A stretch of DNA of 35,114 bases from Acidiferrobacterales bacterium (GTDB taxonomy: Bacteria; Pseudomonadota; Gammaproteobacteria; Arenicellales; Poriferihabitantaceae): contig JAHQWE010000067.1 in the NCBI GenBank assembly GCA_019633985.1, positions 1-35,114 on the forward strand, in the 5' to 3' direction. Below, one piece after another: positions 8,787-17,300 of this stretch. Made by a program: the position numbers and the translations under genes. The first letter of the stretch is position 1; each line of letters begins with the position of its first letter. Under the pieces are notes generated by a model. The model was not told where the DNA came from, ran no database searches, and was given only the letters and a program-made list of their open reading frames with translations.

Positions 8787-8882
8787 GGAAGAGGATCGCA
8801 CCCCGGTGGGGCGCCTGGACTTCAAATCCAGTGAGGGGCGTACCACGTCCCTGGTGGGTTCGACCCCCACGCTCTTCCGCCA
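8787..8882 (+). tRNA. selC: tRNA-Sec, anticodon TCA, with encoded CCA
   Basis: This is a 96-base tRNA with a long acceptor stem starting GGAAGAG and closing CTCTTCC, then G and an encoded CCA (8880-8882). The anticodon stem-loop CTGGA-CTTCAAA-TCCAG places TCA at 8822-8824, and that arm is identical to the well-known enterobacterial selC arm. The extended variable arm AGGGGCGT/ACGTCCCT (one G-U pair) has an ACC loop, and the T arm is GTGGG-TTCGACC-CCCAC. The D stem is six pairs long with a bulged A. The eighth acceptor position reads G-G rather than a normal pair. It lies immediately after selB and supplies the tRNA needed to read TGA in both PrdB-like genes. Confidence 0.97.
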
Positions 8883-8899
8883 TTCATTTTATTTCAAAG

Positions 8900-8925
8900 A
8901 CGAACTGACAAATAATTCAGTTCGT
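8900..8925. terminator. Hairpin terminator between tRNA-Sec and a convergent regulator gene
   Basis: ACGAACTGA (8900-8908) and TCAGTTCGT (8917-8925) form a perfect nine-base stem with an eight-base loop. It separates the plus-strand sel operon from the minus-strand XRE gene that ends at 8927. The flanks are A/T-rich on both sides, so it may end transcription from either direction. Confidence 0.7.
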
Positions 8926-8926
8926 A

Positions 8927-9676
8927 CTAAAACACTTTGGTTTTTCCTTCTCTTCGAAGCTGTTTGAACAGTGAAAGCTCTAGAGGACGCATCGCAACAA
9001 TTAAGGTCGCGCCAAAGCGTTGAGCGTGGGGGAGTTTTGAATCTTCTTCCAGTAGGCTGTAATACTCCGAGACCAGTTTTTCACTGAGCTCCCGAATACG
9101 CTGGTTGGATTTTCTCGATAACATGCCATGGGCGACATCGAGGGTTTCCCCGGGGCCGTCGAAGCTGGATTGAAAAAACTCCGCCAGCGTTTTTTCCCTA
9201 AAAAACCGTTCGATATGACCGTCTTTTATCCAGTGGAAGCGACGACTCATGGTAGGTCTGATCTCACCACTGTCTCTAATCTCGATCAATCCCAGTGATT
9301 CAATGCGGCGCAGTAGCAGTTGGCATCGTTCCATGCTCATCTCGTAGGTATCTACAATTTGTTCTGGCGAAAGTTTGTTTCGAAGCGCGATCGCGACAAG
9401 CAAAAGCTCGGGGTCTGATACCAGCTCTTTTTCCTGTTTTTCTGTGAGCTGACTGATAAAGACCGTTTCGCTTTCAGCAATTTTTACCAGGTCGCTAAAG
9501 TCGAGTTTCACTAGTTTGAGAACGCGATCTATGCGACTCATGCTCATGTCCTGTTTCGAGAACATGCGTTTTACGCTGGCTTCAGAGAGATTTAATGCGT
9601 CAGCCACATCTAAATAGGTAACGCGTTGTTTTCTCAGGATATTTTTGAGTGTTTTGAAGAGACGTTTTGATTCCAT
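8927..9676 (-). CDS. XRE-type helix-turn-helix transcriptional regulator
   Basis: The product has 249 residues. The first 65 residues form a lambda-repressor-like helix-turn-helix (VADALNLSEASVKRMFS is the core), so it should bind DNA. The rest has no catalytic motif I recognise. Residues about 90-150 look like a second winged-helix-like segment (SPEQIVDTYEMS, then ESLGLIEIRDSGEIRPT), and the C-terminal 90 residues are probably helical and may sense a ligand or partner. The start ATG 9676 lies directly beside a palindrome, suggesting autoregulation. It is transcribed away from the secreted-protein gene at 9805 and may also control that gene. Its sensed signal is unknown. Confidence 0.75.
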   Translation of the reverse strand: MESKRLFKTLKNILRKQRVTYLDVADALNLSEASVKRMFSKQDMSMSRIDRVLKLVKLDFSDLVKIAESETVFISQLTEKQEKELVSDPELLLVAIALRNKLSPEQIVDTYEMSMERCQLLLRRIESLGLIEIRDSGEIRPTMSRRFHWIKDGHIERFFREKTLAEFFQSSFDGPGETLDVAHGMLSRKSNQRIRELSEKLVSEYYSLLEEDSKLPHAQRFGATLIVAMRPLELSLFKQLRREGKTKVF

Positions 9677-9680
9677 TAAA

Positions 9681-9701
9681 AAGTATCAATATACGATACT
9701 T
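9681..9701. promoter_or_regulatory. Palindromic operator at the XRE regulator gene
   Basis: AAGTATC (9681-9687) and GATACTT (9695-9701) are a perfect inverted repeat with seven-base spacing, starting four bases upstream of the regulator ATG. The position between divergent genes fits an autoregulatory operator for the XRE protein. Binding is inferred from position only. Confidence 0.55.
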
Positions 9702-9804
9702 AAAGTGCCGTATAAATAGATATTTGAATATTAGTTTCAACATATTCTACTGTTTCTGGTTGCCGCGGTGGTAAGCAGATTTAACCCTTTACAGGAGAAT
9801 ATCC

Positions 9805-10155
9805 ATGAAATTCATCAAATCTTTAATTAAGACTGCTTCACTTGTCACCTTGCTCTCAGCGGGCATTTCGCTCAATGCCCATGCCCAAAATTACTACTCA
9901 GATTCTCCCGTATTCTCCGCGGCTGTGGCTTCAGGAGCCTCTGTCTATGCGGTTGGCAAAGGGCTGTCGACTGTTGGCAAAACCGCTCTTAGCGTAGTCG
10001 CTGTGCCGTTAATTGGCGTGGGCAAAGTGGGTGAATTAAGTGGAGAAGCGGGACATGCACTTCTCGATGCTTCAGGAGTTTCATTTGAGATCGGAGAAGC
10101 GGCGCTGACCGCGACGCGAACACCCAGAAAGCAGATTGTTGGAGAGGGTGAATAA
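9805..10155 (+). CDS. Small secreted protein of unknown function
   Basis: The product has 116 residues. It begins with a clear Sec signal peptide (basic MKFIKSLIK, a hydrophobic core, then AHA before the likely cleavage near residue 27). The mature part is rich in Gly, Ala, Ser and Val, with small-residue segments such as AAVASGASVYAVGKGLS, which could pack as amphipathic or membrane-associated helices. There are no cysteines and no recognisable catalytic motif. An AGGAG ribosome binding site precedes the ATG. The next gene starts at the base after its stop, so the two are translationally linked and probably act together in the periplasm. I do not recognise the family. Confidence 0.7.
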   Translation: MKFIKSLIKTASLVTLLSAGISLNAHAQNYYSDSPVFSAAVASGASVYAVGKGLSTVGKTALSVVAVPLIGVGKVGELSGEAGHALLDASGVSFEIGEAALTATRTPRKQIVGEGE

Positions 10156-11013
10156 ATGATCAGGCTGCTGATTATTTTGATTGCCTGCCTGGGGTTTGCC
10201 CAGGCAGGTCACGCCGGCGGTGGAAGTCAACGAAACCTACCCGCTCAATTCAAGGCAGAGGATATTGCTTCTTTTTCCAAGCAGGTTGAAAAAACCTTAG
10301 CGAGCAAGCGTGCAATTGTTGCGCTCGTTGCCAGAAATGGCCGCCCTCCAAAAAACCTCCCCGAGGGCGTGCGTTACACCCATGTGGGATTTGCGGTTTA
10401 CTCAGAAATTCAGTTGGAGGACGGCAATTCCCAAAGGGGATACGCCTTTCATAATCTTTACCAACTACCTGAACAGCCTGACAGGAGCGAGATTGTTGTT
10501 GATTTTGCCATGGACTTTTTTGCAGGAGCTTCAGAAATGAAGGCCGGAATTCTCATTCCTACTCCTGCGTTGCAAAAGCGACTTTATGAAGCCATTGTAA
10601 ATAATGGCTATCACGAGTTTCATAACCCGCGGTATTCCGCAATTTCAAATCCATTTGATACGCGTTATCAGAACTGTACCGAATTTGTGATGAACGTTAC
10701 GCAATCAGCGATCCATCAAACCAGTTCACTAGCGGAGATCAAAGCAAACCTCCAGCAATCGTTTGATCCTTTTGTGTTGCCGTATAGCAAAACACTTCTC
10801 AACTTGGCGTCGATGGGTAGTCAGGATATCTCGATGAAAGATCATGGTTATCCCGTTGTCACAACAACATTCACCAGTATCGCAGATTATCTAAAAAAGC
10901 ATAAACTGGTATCTGAAGTGATTGAGTTATCCAACTTAACAGCGGTACCTATCAAGATCGGCAGGAATTTCGGTCGTTCATCGAATGAGGTTGAGCTGCT
11001 GGATGTACGTTAG
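10156..11013 (+). CDS. Secreted DUF2145-family protein
   Basis: The product has 285 residues with an N-terminal signal peptide (about 1-20, ending AGHA). Two motifs are typical of DUF2145: RNGRPPKNLPEGVRYTHVG at 60-78 and QNCTEFV at 172-178. His76 and Cys174, with a nearby polar residue, could make a cysteine-hydrolase active site like that of NlpC/P60-type enzymes. That is an inference from the His and Cys positions, not an established activity. The gene directly abuts the small secreted protein upstream, and a strong terminator follows at 11084-11114, so the two form a short operon next to an XRE regulator. Confidence 0.75.
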   Translation: MIRLLIILIACLGFAQAGHAGGGSQRNLPAQFKAEDIASFSKQVEKTLASKRAIVALVARNGRPPKNLPEGVRYTHVGFAVYSEIQLEDGNSQRGYAFHNLYQLPEQPDRSEIVVDFAMDFFAGASEMKAGILIPTPALQKRLYEAIVNNGYHEFHNPRYSAISNPFDTRYQNCTEFVMNVTQSAIHQTSSLAEIKANLQQSFDPFVLPYSKTLLNLASMGSQDISMKDHGYPVVTTTFTSIADYLKKHKLVSEVIELSNLTAVPIKIGRNFGRSSNEVELLDVR

Positions 11014-11083
11014 TGGATGTTGTCAGCATGTCCATAATCGGCTGAACAGCAATGACGGAAAGCCTACATTGCATTGCCCTTTC

Positions 11084-11114
11084 GGTGGTAGCTTCACTTA
11101 CTTTCGCTACCACC
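11084..11114 (+). terminator. Intrinsic terminator after the DUF2145 gene
   Basis: GGTGGTAGC (11084-11092) and GCTACCACC (11106-11114) form a perfect nine-base stem with a 13-base loop, followed by ACTATTTTCATCTTTT. It ends the two-gene secreted-protein operon and insulates the second PrdB-like gene, which must have its own promoter within 11115-11254. Confidence 0.8.
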
Positions 11115-11254
11115 ACTATTTTCATCTTTTATCTAATGGATTGACTCTCGCTTGATCACCATTCACCGATCCGCTACGATTTGATTTATGACAATCCCTT
11201 TCTTCAATGCCGCTGAATACCAATCTTTCGCGCGGTGTGGTGATGTGAGGGTAG

Positions 11255-12418
11255 ATGGTTAGATTAGCTGATATACCTGAACCAGAGCGAAGTGTTATCG
11301 CTGATCTGGATTGTCCTGCATATCAAACCGAATACAGCAGGAAATCGGAACCTGCAAAAAAACAACATGTTGCTATTGTTTCGACGGCGGGTTTGATCAA
11401 CCGAGGAGAGCGACCACTTCTTGCTCGAGATACTGGGTATCGGCAAATAGCTTCAGAAGCTTCGGATGCTGATATTTTATGCAGTCATGTTTCCACTAAT
11501 TTTGATCGCACTGGATTTCAGCAAGACATCAATGTCATGCTTCCGAGGGACCGATTAAACGAGTTTGCTGCAACAGGGAAAATCGGTAAAGCGGCAGATG
11601 TCCACTATGCGTTTATGGGTGCCACTCACCCTGATGCTCTCATACCAAAAGCACAGGAACTTGCGGGATCTATGCTGGCTCTGGGTGTTAATACCGTTGT
11701 GCTGGCCCCGGTCTGACCCGCTTGCACGCGCGCCGTGTGCGCGCTCGCGCATTTCTTTGAGCAGGAAGGTTTGGCGACCACTGTGATCGTATTGGTGCGT
11801 GAGCATGCTGAAAAAATGCGCCCACCCAGAGCGCTGTGGGTGCCGTTTGAACTCGGTCGACCGTTTGGTTCGCCTAATAAGGTGACGCAACAATCAGAAG
11901 TTTTGGAGCAGGTGCTCGCGCTACTGCATATCGATAGTACTGATCCGGTTCTCCAGGACTTTGCCGGTGCAGAAGTGACAATGGATGTTGAGAATTCATG
12001 GCAGCCACCGGATGTGCTGGGAGTAGAGGGTGTGATGGCGGAGATGCAAGGTATTCTTCCAGTCTGGGAACAGTTCAAGGCTCTGCGCGGTCGTACCACA
12101 GTTGGCTTAAGCCATTTATCACCACAGGAAGCGACAGCGTTTATTGACCGTTTTTATTCGGATAATCCATTGGAAAACCCTAAGGGAATGGCGAGAGTGG
12201 CAAGAGCTCGATTCGCGATTGACGATATCAAAGCGTTTTATATGGAAGCGGCCGCGCTTACTGGAGCTCCAACATCTACTCAGCTCCAAAACTGGTTTTG
12301 GAATCAGACGCTGGCGGGTCAGATGATTCTCAATTTTCAGCGTTTGGCTCGCGAGAGTGACGATAAAAATCTCAATCTGATCGCTGGTTCACTGGTGCCA
12401 GCGGAGCGAGTTCTTTAA
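11255..12418 (+). CDS. PrdB-like selenoprotein (second copy), TGA 11714-11716 read as selenocysteine
   Basis: Read-through of TGA gives 387 residues with Sec154. ATG 11255 follows GTGAGGG. The protein parallels the first copy throughout: the opening MVRLADIPE, VAIVSTAG near residue 40, MLPRDRLNEFA, VHYAFMGA near 117, LAPV-Sec, the motif U-P-A-C-T-R-A-V-C (154-162), PPRALWVPFELGRPFG near 190, RGRTTVG near 275 and NWFWNQTLAGQMI near 345. These shared blocks run well beyond the region shared with clostridial PrdB, so the C-terminal extension is a family feature. By eye the two copies are roughly one-third identical, so they are old paralogs that may have different substrates or may pair as subunits. 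No PrdA or GrdA-like partner is in the window. It converges on the GST gene, 35 bases away. Confidence 0.9.
11714..11744 (+). promoter_or_regulatory. Bacterial SECIS element of the second PrdB-like gene
   Basis: GCGCGC (11728-11733) and GCGCGC (11739-11744) form a perfect six-base stem with a CGTGT loop, located 15-31 bases from the first base of TGA. Relative to the first copy, the stem shows compensating or wobble-tolerant differences while the apical core is unchanged. This supports selection on the RNA structure, recognised by SelB. Confidence 0.7.
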
Positions 12419-12453
12419 CGAGTCATTCAAACGTCCAAACGGCGATTGAATTC

Positions 12454-13080
12454 TCAGGCTCCCGGTATCACAGAGTGTTTCCAGCATTCTCGTGACTTTA
12501 CAGACTCAATCCACCGATGAACATTGGTTAATGATTCAGGGATTTCTCCTTTCAAGAAGGTATCAATCATTAACGCGGTCATACCAGTAATATCCGCAAC
12601 GCTAAAATCATCACCACTAATAAATTTCCTGCCATCACGCATCTCTGATTCTAACCAGGCCCAGTTGGCTGGTATCAGTCTCTTCTGAGTTTCAGCGTAG
12701 TCAGGAACCTGCTCCAGCTTGTCTGCAAAAACGGGAATACAGTGTAAGCCCAGCTGCGCGTAGGGTCCCATGATTTTTTGCTCCATTCGTCGGTTCCACA
12801 TTTCTATCTGGGCACTTTCCAAAGCGGTTTGCCCCATCAGCGGCTTTTCCGGAAATACGCTATCAAGGTAACGGCAAATTGCAATGCTCTCAGTCAGGAA
12901 GAAACCATTTTCCAGCTCAAGTACAGGAATTTCGCCCAATGTGTTTCGCTCAAGATGCTTCGGCTCTCTCGTCTCTCCTGTCATGACATCCAGCGTTTCG
13001 ATAGGAAGATCAATACCTTTCTCTTCCATAAAAGCAAGAACCCTGAAAGCGTTGGGCGCGACCCCGGCATATAGTTTCAT
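12454..13080 (-). CDS. Glutathione S-transferase family protein
   Basis: The product has 208 residues, the normal length for soluble bacterial GSTs. The N-terminal thioredoxin-like half has the typical cis-proline segment EIPVLELENG near 50-59 and the glutathione-gamma-Glu-binding LTESIAICRYLD at 63-74. The helical C-terminal half contains the capping motif FSVADITGMT near 164-173. It probably conjugates or reduces electrophilic compounds with glutathione in the cytoplasm. The start codon ATG 13080 is next to the first of two ArsR-type operators, and the gene diverges from the ArsR gene, so it is probably controlled by that repressor. The exact substrate cannot be inferred. Confidence 0.9.
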   Translation of the reverse strand: MKLYAGVAPNAFRVLAFMEEKGIDLPIETLDVMTGETREPKHLERNTLGEIPVLELENGFFLTESIAICRYLDSVFPEKPLMGQTALESAQIEMWNRRMEQKIMGPYAQLGLHCIPVFADKLEQVPDYAETQKRLIPANWAWLESEMRDGRKFISGDDFSVADITGMTALMIDTFLKGEIPESLTNVHRWIESVKSRECWKHSVIPGA

Positions 13081-13095
13081 TTCAAATATTTCAAT

Positions 13096-13117
13096 TAGTC
13101 AACCAATAAGTTGACTA
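13096..13117. promoter_or_regulatory. ArsR-type operator 1 in the GST/arsR divergent region
   Basis: TAGTCAAC (13096-13103) and GTTGACTA (13110-13117) are perfect inverted repeats with a six-base spacer. It sits 15 bases upstream of the GST start codon. The same arms recur at 13137, so this is most likely a binding site for the neighbouring ArsR protein. Confidence 0.7.
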
Positions 13118-13136
13118 TATCGCCATATTGGATTTA

Positions 13137-13158
13137 TAGTCAACCATATAGTTGATTA
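13137..13158. promoter_or_regulatory. ArsR-type operator 2 in the GST/arsR divergent region
   Basis: TAGTCAAC (13137-13144) and GTTGATTA (13151-13158) match operator 1 except for one base, with the same six-base spacer. The centres of the two sites are 41 bases apart, close to four helical turns, so bound dimers would lie on the same face of the DNA. It ends 14 bases before the arsR start. Confidence 0.7.
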
Positions 13159-13172
13159 TCAATCATTGGAAA

Positions 13173-13487
13173 ATGTACCAGGTAGAACATACTTTTGCTG
13201 CGCTCGGGGATGCCACACGACTGGCGATTATTCAACAGCTTGCTGAACGAGAGACCTCGCTGTCTGAATTGGCGAATCCATTTTCAATGTCACAAACCGC
13301 CGTAACGAAACATGTGGGCATACTCGCTCAAGCAGGGTTGGTTGAGATTAATAAACGTGGAAGAACGCGTTATTGTCGTCTCAAGACCAAACCAATGCAG
13401 CAGGCGGAACAGTGGTTGGAGACTTACCAGAAATTCTGGAAAGAGAATCTAAACAATCTCGCCAACTACCTTGATCAGGAGGAGTGA
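13173..13487 (+). CDS. ArsR-family winged-helix transcriptional regulator
   Basis: The product has 104 residues from ATG 13173; an in-frame TTG at 13152 lies inside operator 2, so I reject it. The fold is a small winged helix: FAALGDATRLAIIQQLAE, then the recognition helix MSQTAVTKHVGILAQAGL, then the wing KRGRTRYCRL. The metal-binding CxC of ArsR/SmtB sensors is absent, so it is probably not a metal sensor. ArsR proteins paired with an SRPBCC/AHSA1 gene, as here, are common and of unknown ligand. The gene overlaps the SRPBCC gene start by four bases. Two nearby palindromes suggest it represses itself and the divergent GST. Confidence 0.92.
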   Translation: MYQVEHTFAALGDATRLAIIQQLAERETSLSELANPFSMSQTAVTKHVGILAQAGLVEINKRGRTRYCRLKTKPMQQAEQWLETYQKFWKENLNNLANYLDQEE

Positions 13488-13963
13488 AAGTGGATCTACC
13501 ATTTCTACATTCCAGACAAGGAGAAGATCCCATTGTTATGGAGGCCGAATATTCGGCTGCCGTTTCCCGGGTTTACAAAGCATGGACTGATCCAGAAGAT
13601 ATCTGCCAATGGTTTGGTGCAGGTGAGGGAGGTCCTGAGACAGCAATAATTGATCTACGCGAGGGGGGAATCTGGGAGTTTACGTTTCCGATAAAAGAAG
13701 GTTTAACCCATCAGCTAAGAGGAGAATATACCCAGGTAGAGGAAAACAAACTTCTTCGATTCACCTGGGTACATCGTCAAATCCATGAAGATGGCTCCCA
13801 GGAGGAATCTATTGCGTCAATGGTGACGGTGAATTTTCAGAAGACAGATACGGGATCATTAATACGACTAAAACATGAAGGCATCCGGCAGAAAGGAAGC
13901 CGCGAAAACGTCGGCAGCGGGTGGAGTATGTCGTTCGGCAAGATAAGACCCCTGGTTGAATGA
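13484..13963 (+). CDS. SRPBCC (AHSA1-type) domain protein
   Basis: The product has 159 residues of the START/Bet v 1-like superfamily that binds hydrophobic ligands in a deep pocket. Recognisable AHSA1 features are the opening VYKAWTDPEDICQWFG near 30-45, the central GGIWEF, GEYTQVEENKLLRFTW near 79-94, and a late GSGWSMSFGKI where many relatives have GW...L. The start GTG 13484 overlaps the arsR stop; a second GTG at 13490 is equally possible. Co-transcription with ArsR is typical of this family pair. A role in sensing or removing a lipophilic compound together with the GST is plausible but inferred. Confidence 0.85.
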   Translation: MKVDLPFLHSRQGEDPIVMEAEYSAAVSRVYKAWTDPEDICQWFGAGEGGPETAIIDLREGGIWEFTFPIKEGLTHQLRGEYTQVEENKLLRFTWVHRQIHEDGSQEESIASMVTVNFQKTDTGSLIRLKHEGIRQKGSRENVGSGWSMSFGKIRPLVE

Positions 13964-14265
13964 GTTATCAAATTCAGGCTAAAAAATTCGCAAGTAGAAA
14001 GGGTGTGCAAGAGTCTACGATGATGGGAACACATTGTTTACGATACCAGGGAGAGTTTTTTGCGATGATGTTTGAGAAAGCGGACTCATTGATCGTGAAA
14101 GTTTCTGTTGAACGAGTGAATGAACTGATAGAAACCGGAGAAGGCAATCCATTCAACTTCACGAAAAAGCGGTTTCGAGAATGGGTTTTGATACCGCTTA
14201 AATATGAGAGTCGTTACTCAGTCTATATAGAAGAGGCATTGCAATATGCAAAACAGAGAGCGTGA
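13960..14265 (+). CDS. TfoX N-terminal/YjbR (MmcQ)-like small protein
   Basis: The product has 101 residues, overlapping the previous gene by four bases (ATGA). The pattern TMMGTHCLRYQGEFFAMMF, then VKVSVERVNELIETGEG, and REWVLIPL followed by a terminal EEALQYAKQ helix is that of the YjbR/TfoX-N fold, which has a double-wing-like basic surface. The molecular function of these proteins is unknown. They often accompany ArsR/SRPBCC genes, as in this operon. It ends 81 bases before the convergent ABC-like gene. Confidence 0.75.
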   Translation: MSYQIQAKKFASRKGVQESTMMGTHCLRYQGEFFAMMFEKADSLIVKVSVERVNELIETGEGNPFNFTKKRFREWVLIPLKYESRYSVYIEEALQYAKQRA

Positions 14266-14345
14266 GCGAACTGATCGTACCTCGTCCTATCCACTAGAAC
14301 GAAAGCAGGCAGGCGTCTTCTAATGTTTGCCATACAAGCACTGCT

Positions 14346-17300
14346 CTAAGGTTCAAAATCAGTGAAATCAACGCCGCGTTCTACCGCGTAGTTTCTGATC
14401 GAGCGTAAATTATTTGACACGTTGTTTAAGTGTACAGAAACCGACTTTAGCAAGCTGGATGCTACGTGCACATCGTTCTCTATCACAGCCATCAGCTCTT
14501 CGACACCAATTCGTAGAAATTGACTATCTTCAATCGCAACCAGATCCAATTGGCGCGGTTCGTTCACCATGACAGCCAGGTCTCCGATGAGCCTGCCCGG
14601 TGTGATTTCCATGACTAGACGGCTTTCTTCGTCTGGCATCGACCAGTACAACCCGGATAAACCATCAGTGCAGAGGTACGCGGCATCCGCTTCTTCACCC
14701 ATAGAAAATATCGTTTGACCAGCCTTCGCTTCGTACCATTGACTGCTGAATGCCAGTAGGCGCTGTTGCTTGATATCCAGGTTTTCGAACAGTTCTGCCT
14801 GCGCCACCATTTTTAGTTTTCTGCGCAGGTCATGACGCATCTGTTGATCTTTTGGTTCAGGCGTCGAAGTAGTGCCTTCCATGCGTCCATTTACCAGCCT
14901 GATATGAAGATCATAGAGTTCGGGTTCTTCGAACTGTTTTTCTACGAAAACTTTGGTCGTCCCTGGCATTAACTGATCAATTCGGGCATGCGTCTGAGAG
15001 AGTGCACTTTTATCGTGGCTTCCAAGTGCATTATTCAATACTAGAATATCTGGTTTTTTAATGCTCGCGCGATTAAACGCCGCGCGCTCTTTGAACATCG
15101 TCGCCATATTGTCACCGCCCTGAGATATTTCGAAATCGAAAATACACTGAGCAGCCAAACGTCGCAGCCCGTGATCGTTGAGCGTATTGACTACCGTGTC
15201 TTCTATCATCTTTTCGCGCGCGCCTGCCACGCTCAGAATTCGACCAAAAATGCCATTGCCGAGAACGGTCATGACAGGGATGTAGCGTTGCGGATCAATT
15301 GTCTCAAACAGTCCATCAAGCTCAGCTACCATTTTCTTACTGCTGGTTTTACGAATGTGTAAAACACGTTCTTTGAACTCTTCACTAAAAACGGGACCAA
15401 ACTGTTCTGCGGAAAATGCGAATGGTACGGTTAACATTAGCGCGTATTCATCCGTCGATAATCCTTCCTCTCCGAGCGCGCGCCGTTTGGTCATAATGGC
15501 TCCCAGCCGATGATAAACCTCATCTTCCATGTTGAGACGGCGAAACAGAGGGTGGTCAATGCCATCGGTGCCAAAAGTGTCAGTCAATCCTTCGATTAAA
15601 CTCGTGGACATGCGGGCAATTTCACTTTCAATTCCGAGATTTTTCAACATACGTACGAAATGAGGCTCTTTAGAAAGTGTCTCTTGCGTAAGCATCTTGC
15701 TGGGAAGTGCATAGAGTAAATTGCTGCCCAGGGGGGAAACAGGGTTAAACTTTTCTGGATCAAATCTGGCGATTAAATCGTCAAGTCCATCTTCGCGGAG
15801 CCTTTCGGCAATTTCAGGGCGGAGATTGACAATCGCTTCCTCCAGTTCGGGCTGGGTACCAGGTTGCAGGCGAATACGTAGCGCTCTTCGCACCAACATA
15901 TCGTCTGTGCCCATTGCTTCAGTGAGTTGAAACCACCACTCACGAATTTCTTCCTCCGAGCCGGGGTCTGTCATTTGAGGCGCCACCCAGTCAATGTCGA
16001 AGGGGTCTGCATTATTGCCCGAACGGTTTGATTCTTTTTGGCGAAGGACCATTTCGTTGCTGAGTTTGGCGTCGGGTGACGGCTCCTGCCTAAACGGCAT
16101 CAGTAAGTTGTCTGCAAGAGTGCCTCGAAAAAACTGTGGTTTGGCATGGGCATATCCAATGCGACTGGAAACCACTACCTGATGCATTTCGCTTAAAGGC
16201 TGACCGGCTATGCGCATTGTTCCCCGATAGGGTATGACTTCACGGGTAAACACGTCCCCTAGCGTCGAGGCGACCTCCTCACTACTGGTTTCGATCGCTA
16301 CGGTCGCACCCTGAGGGATGGTCATATTGATGTCTTCCAGAATCGTATTGCCTGTTTCGTCGCGTACCGTAATGTTTTGGAGTTCAATGTCTCCAGATAA
16401 ATCAGGAATGGTTTTGGGCGATCCTTCGTAGACGACGTCTTCGGCCAGCGTTTGTGAGGAAAAACGTTCGGTAACCGTCTCCCAACGCAGAGCCATATCC
16501 TGAGTCAAGTTGTAGTAGGTGAGTAATTCTTTCCAGGGCGACGACAAATCCTTATAGGCGGCAAGGGCGGCAACCAATGCGCCCACTGTTATTTCACCGA
16601 TGATGGCAAGGTAACCACCCACCGCATAGAAAAAGAAAGGTGTCAGTTGGTTAATGAAGTTGTTTAAAAACTTCATGAAGAACTTTTTTTGATAAATTTC
16701 AAAGCGGATGCCAAACAGGTTACCAAGGCGGTTGGAAAACATCGACATTCTGTAGCGCAAGCCGCCATTGGTGCGTATGTCGCTGACCCCTGCCGCGGTT
16801 TCTCCTATATCCGATGCGAGCTTGCGCACTTCCTTTATGCGCTCCTTGTTCAGCAGGTTGATCTGTCTTTGGAGTTTGGGTATCACCCACGCCTGTAGCG
16901 GTATTAATGCGATAGATGCTAATCCGAACCAGATACTTTGGGTGAATAGAAATGCAAGAATCGTGAGCATTTGTCCAGCTTGAAATACCGGTTGCGCAAC
17001 CATGTCTCCCATTAACCCACCCAGAGGCTCTGCTTCTGACGTCACCATTGAAACCAGCTCCCCCTGACTGGTAGTACGAAAATAAGCGCGCGGAAATCGC
17101 AGAATGCGGGTTATTAGCTGGAATCGAAACCGTCTCAACAATCGTTCTGCGAGCACACCTTTCATGGTGTTGAGCCGCATTTTGAGTAATCCATTTACCA
17201 GCACAGCAACCAAAAAGCCGATGCAAAGCACAATCAGAAATTGCACCTGGGTAAGCGAGATTCCAAGCAACAACACGTCTGCCCCCGTCCCACCAATGGC

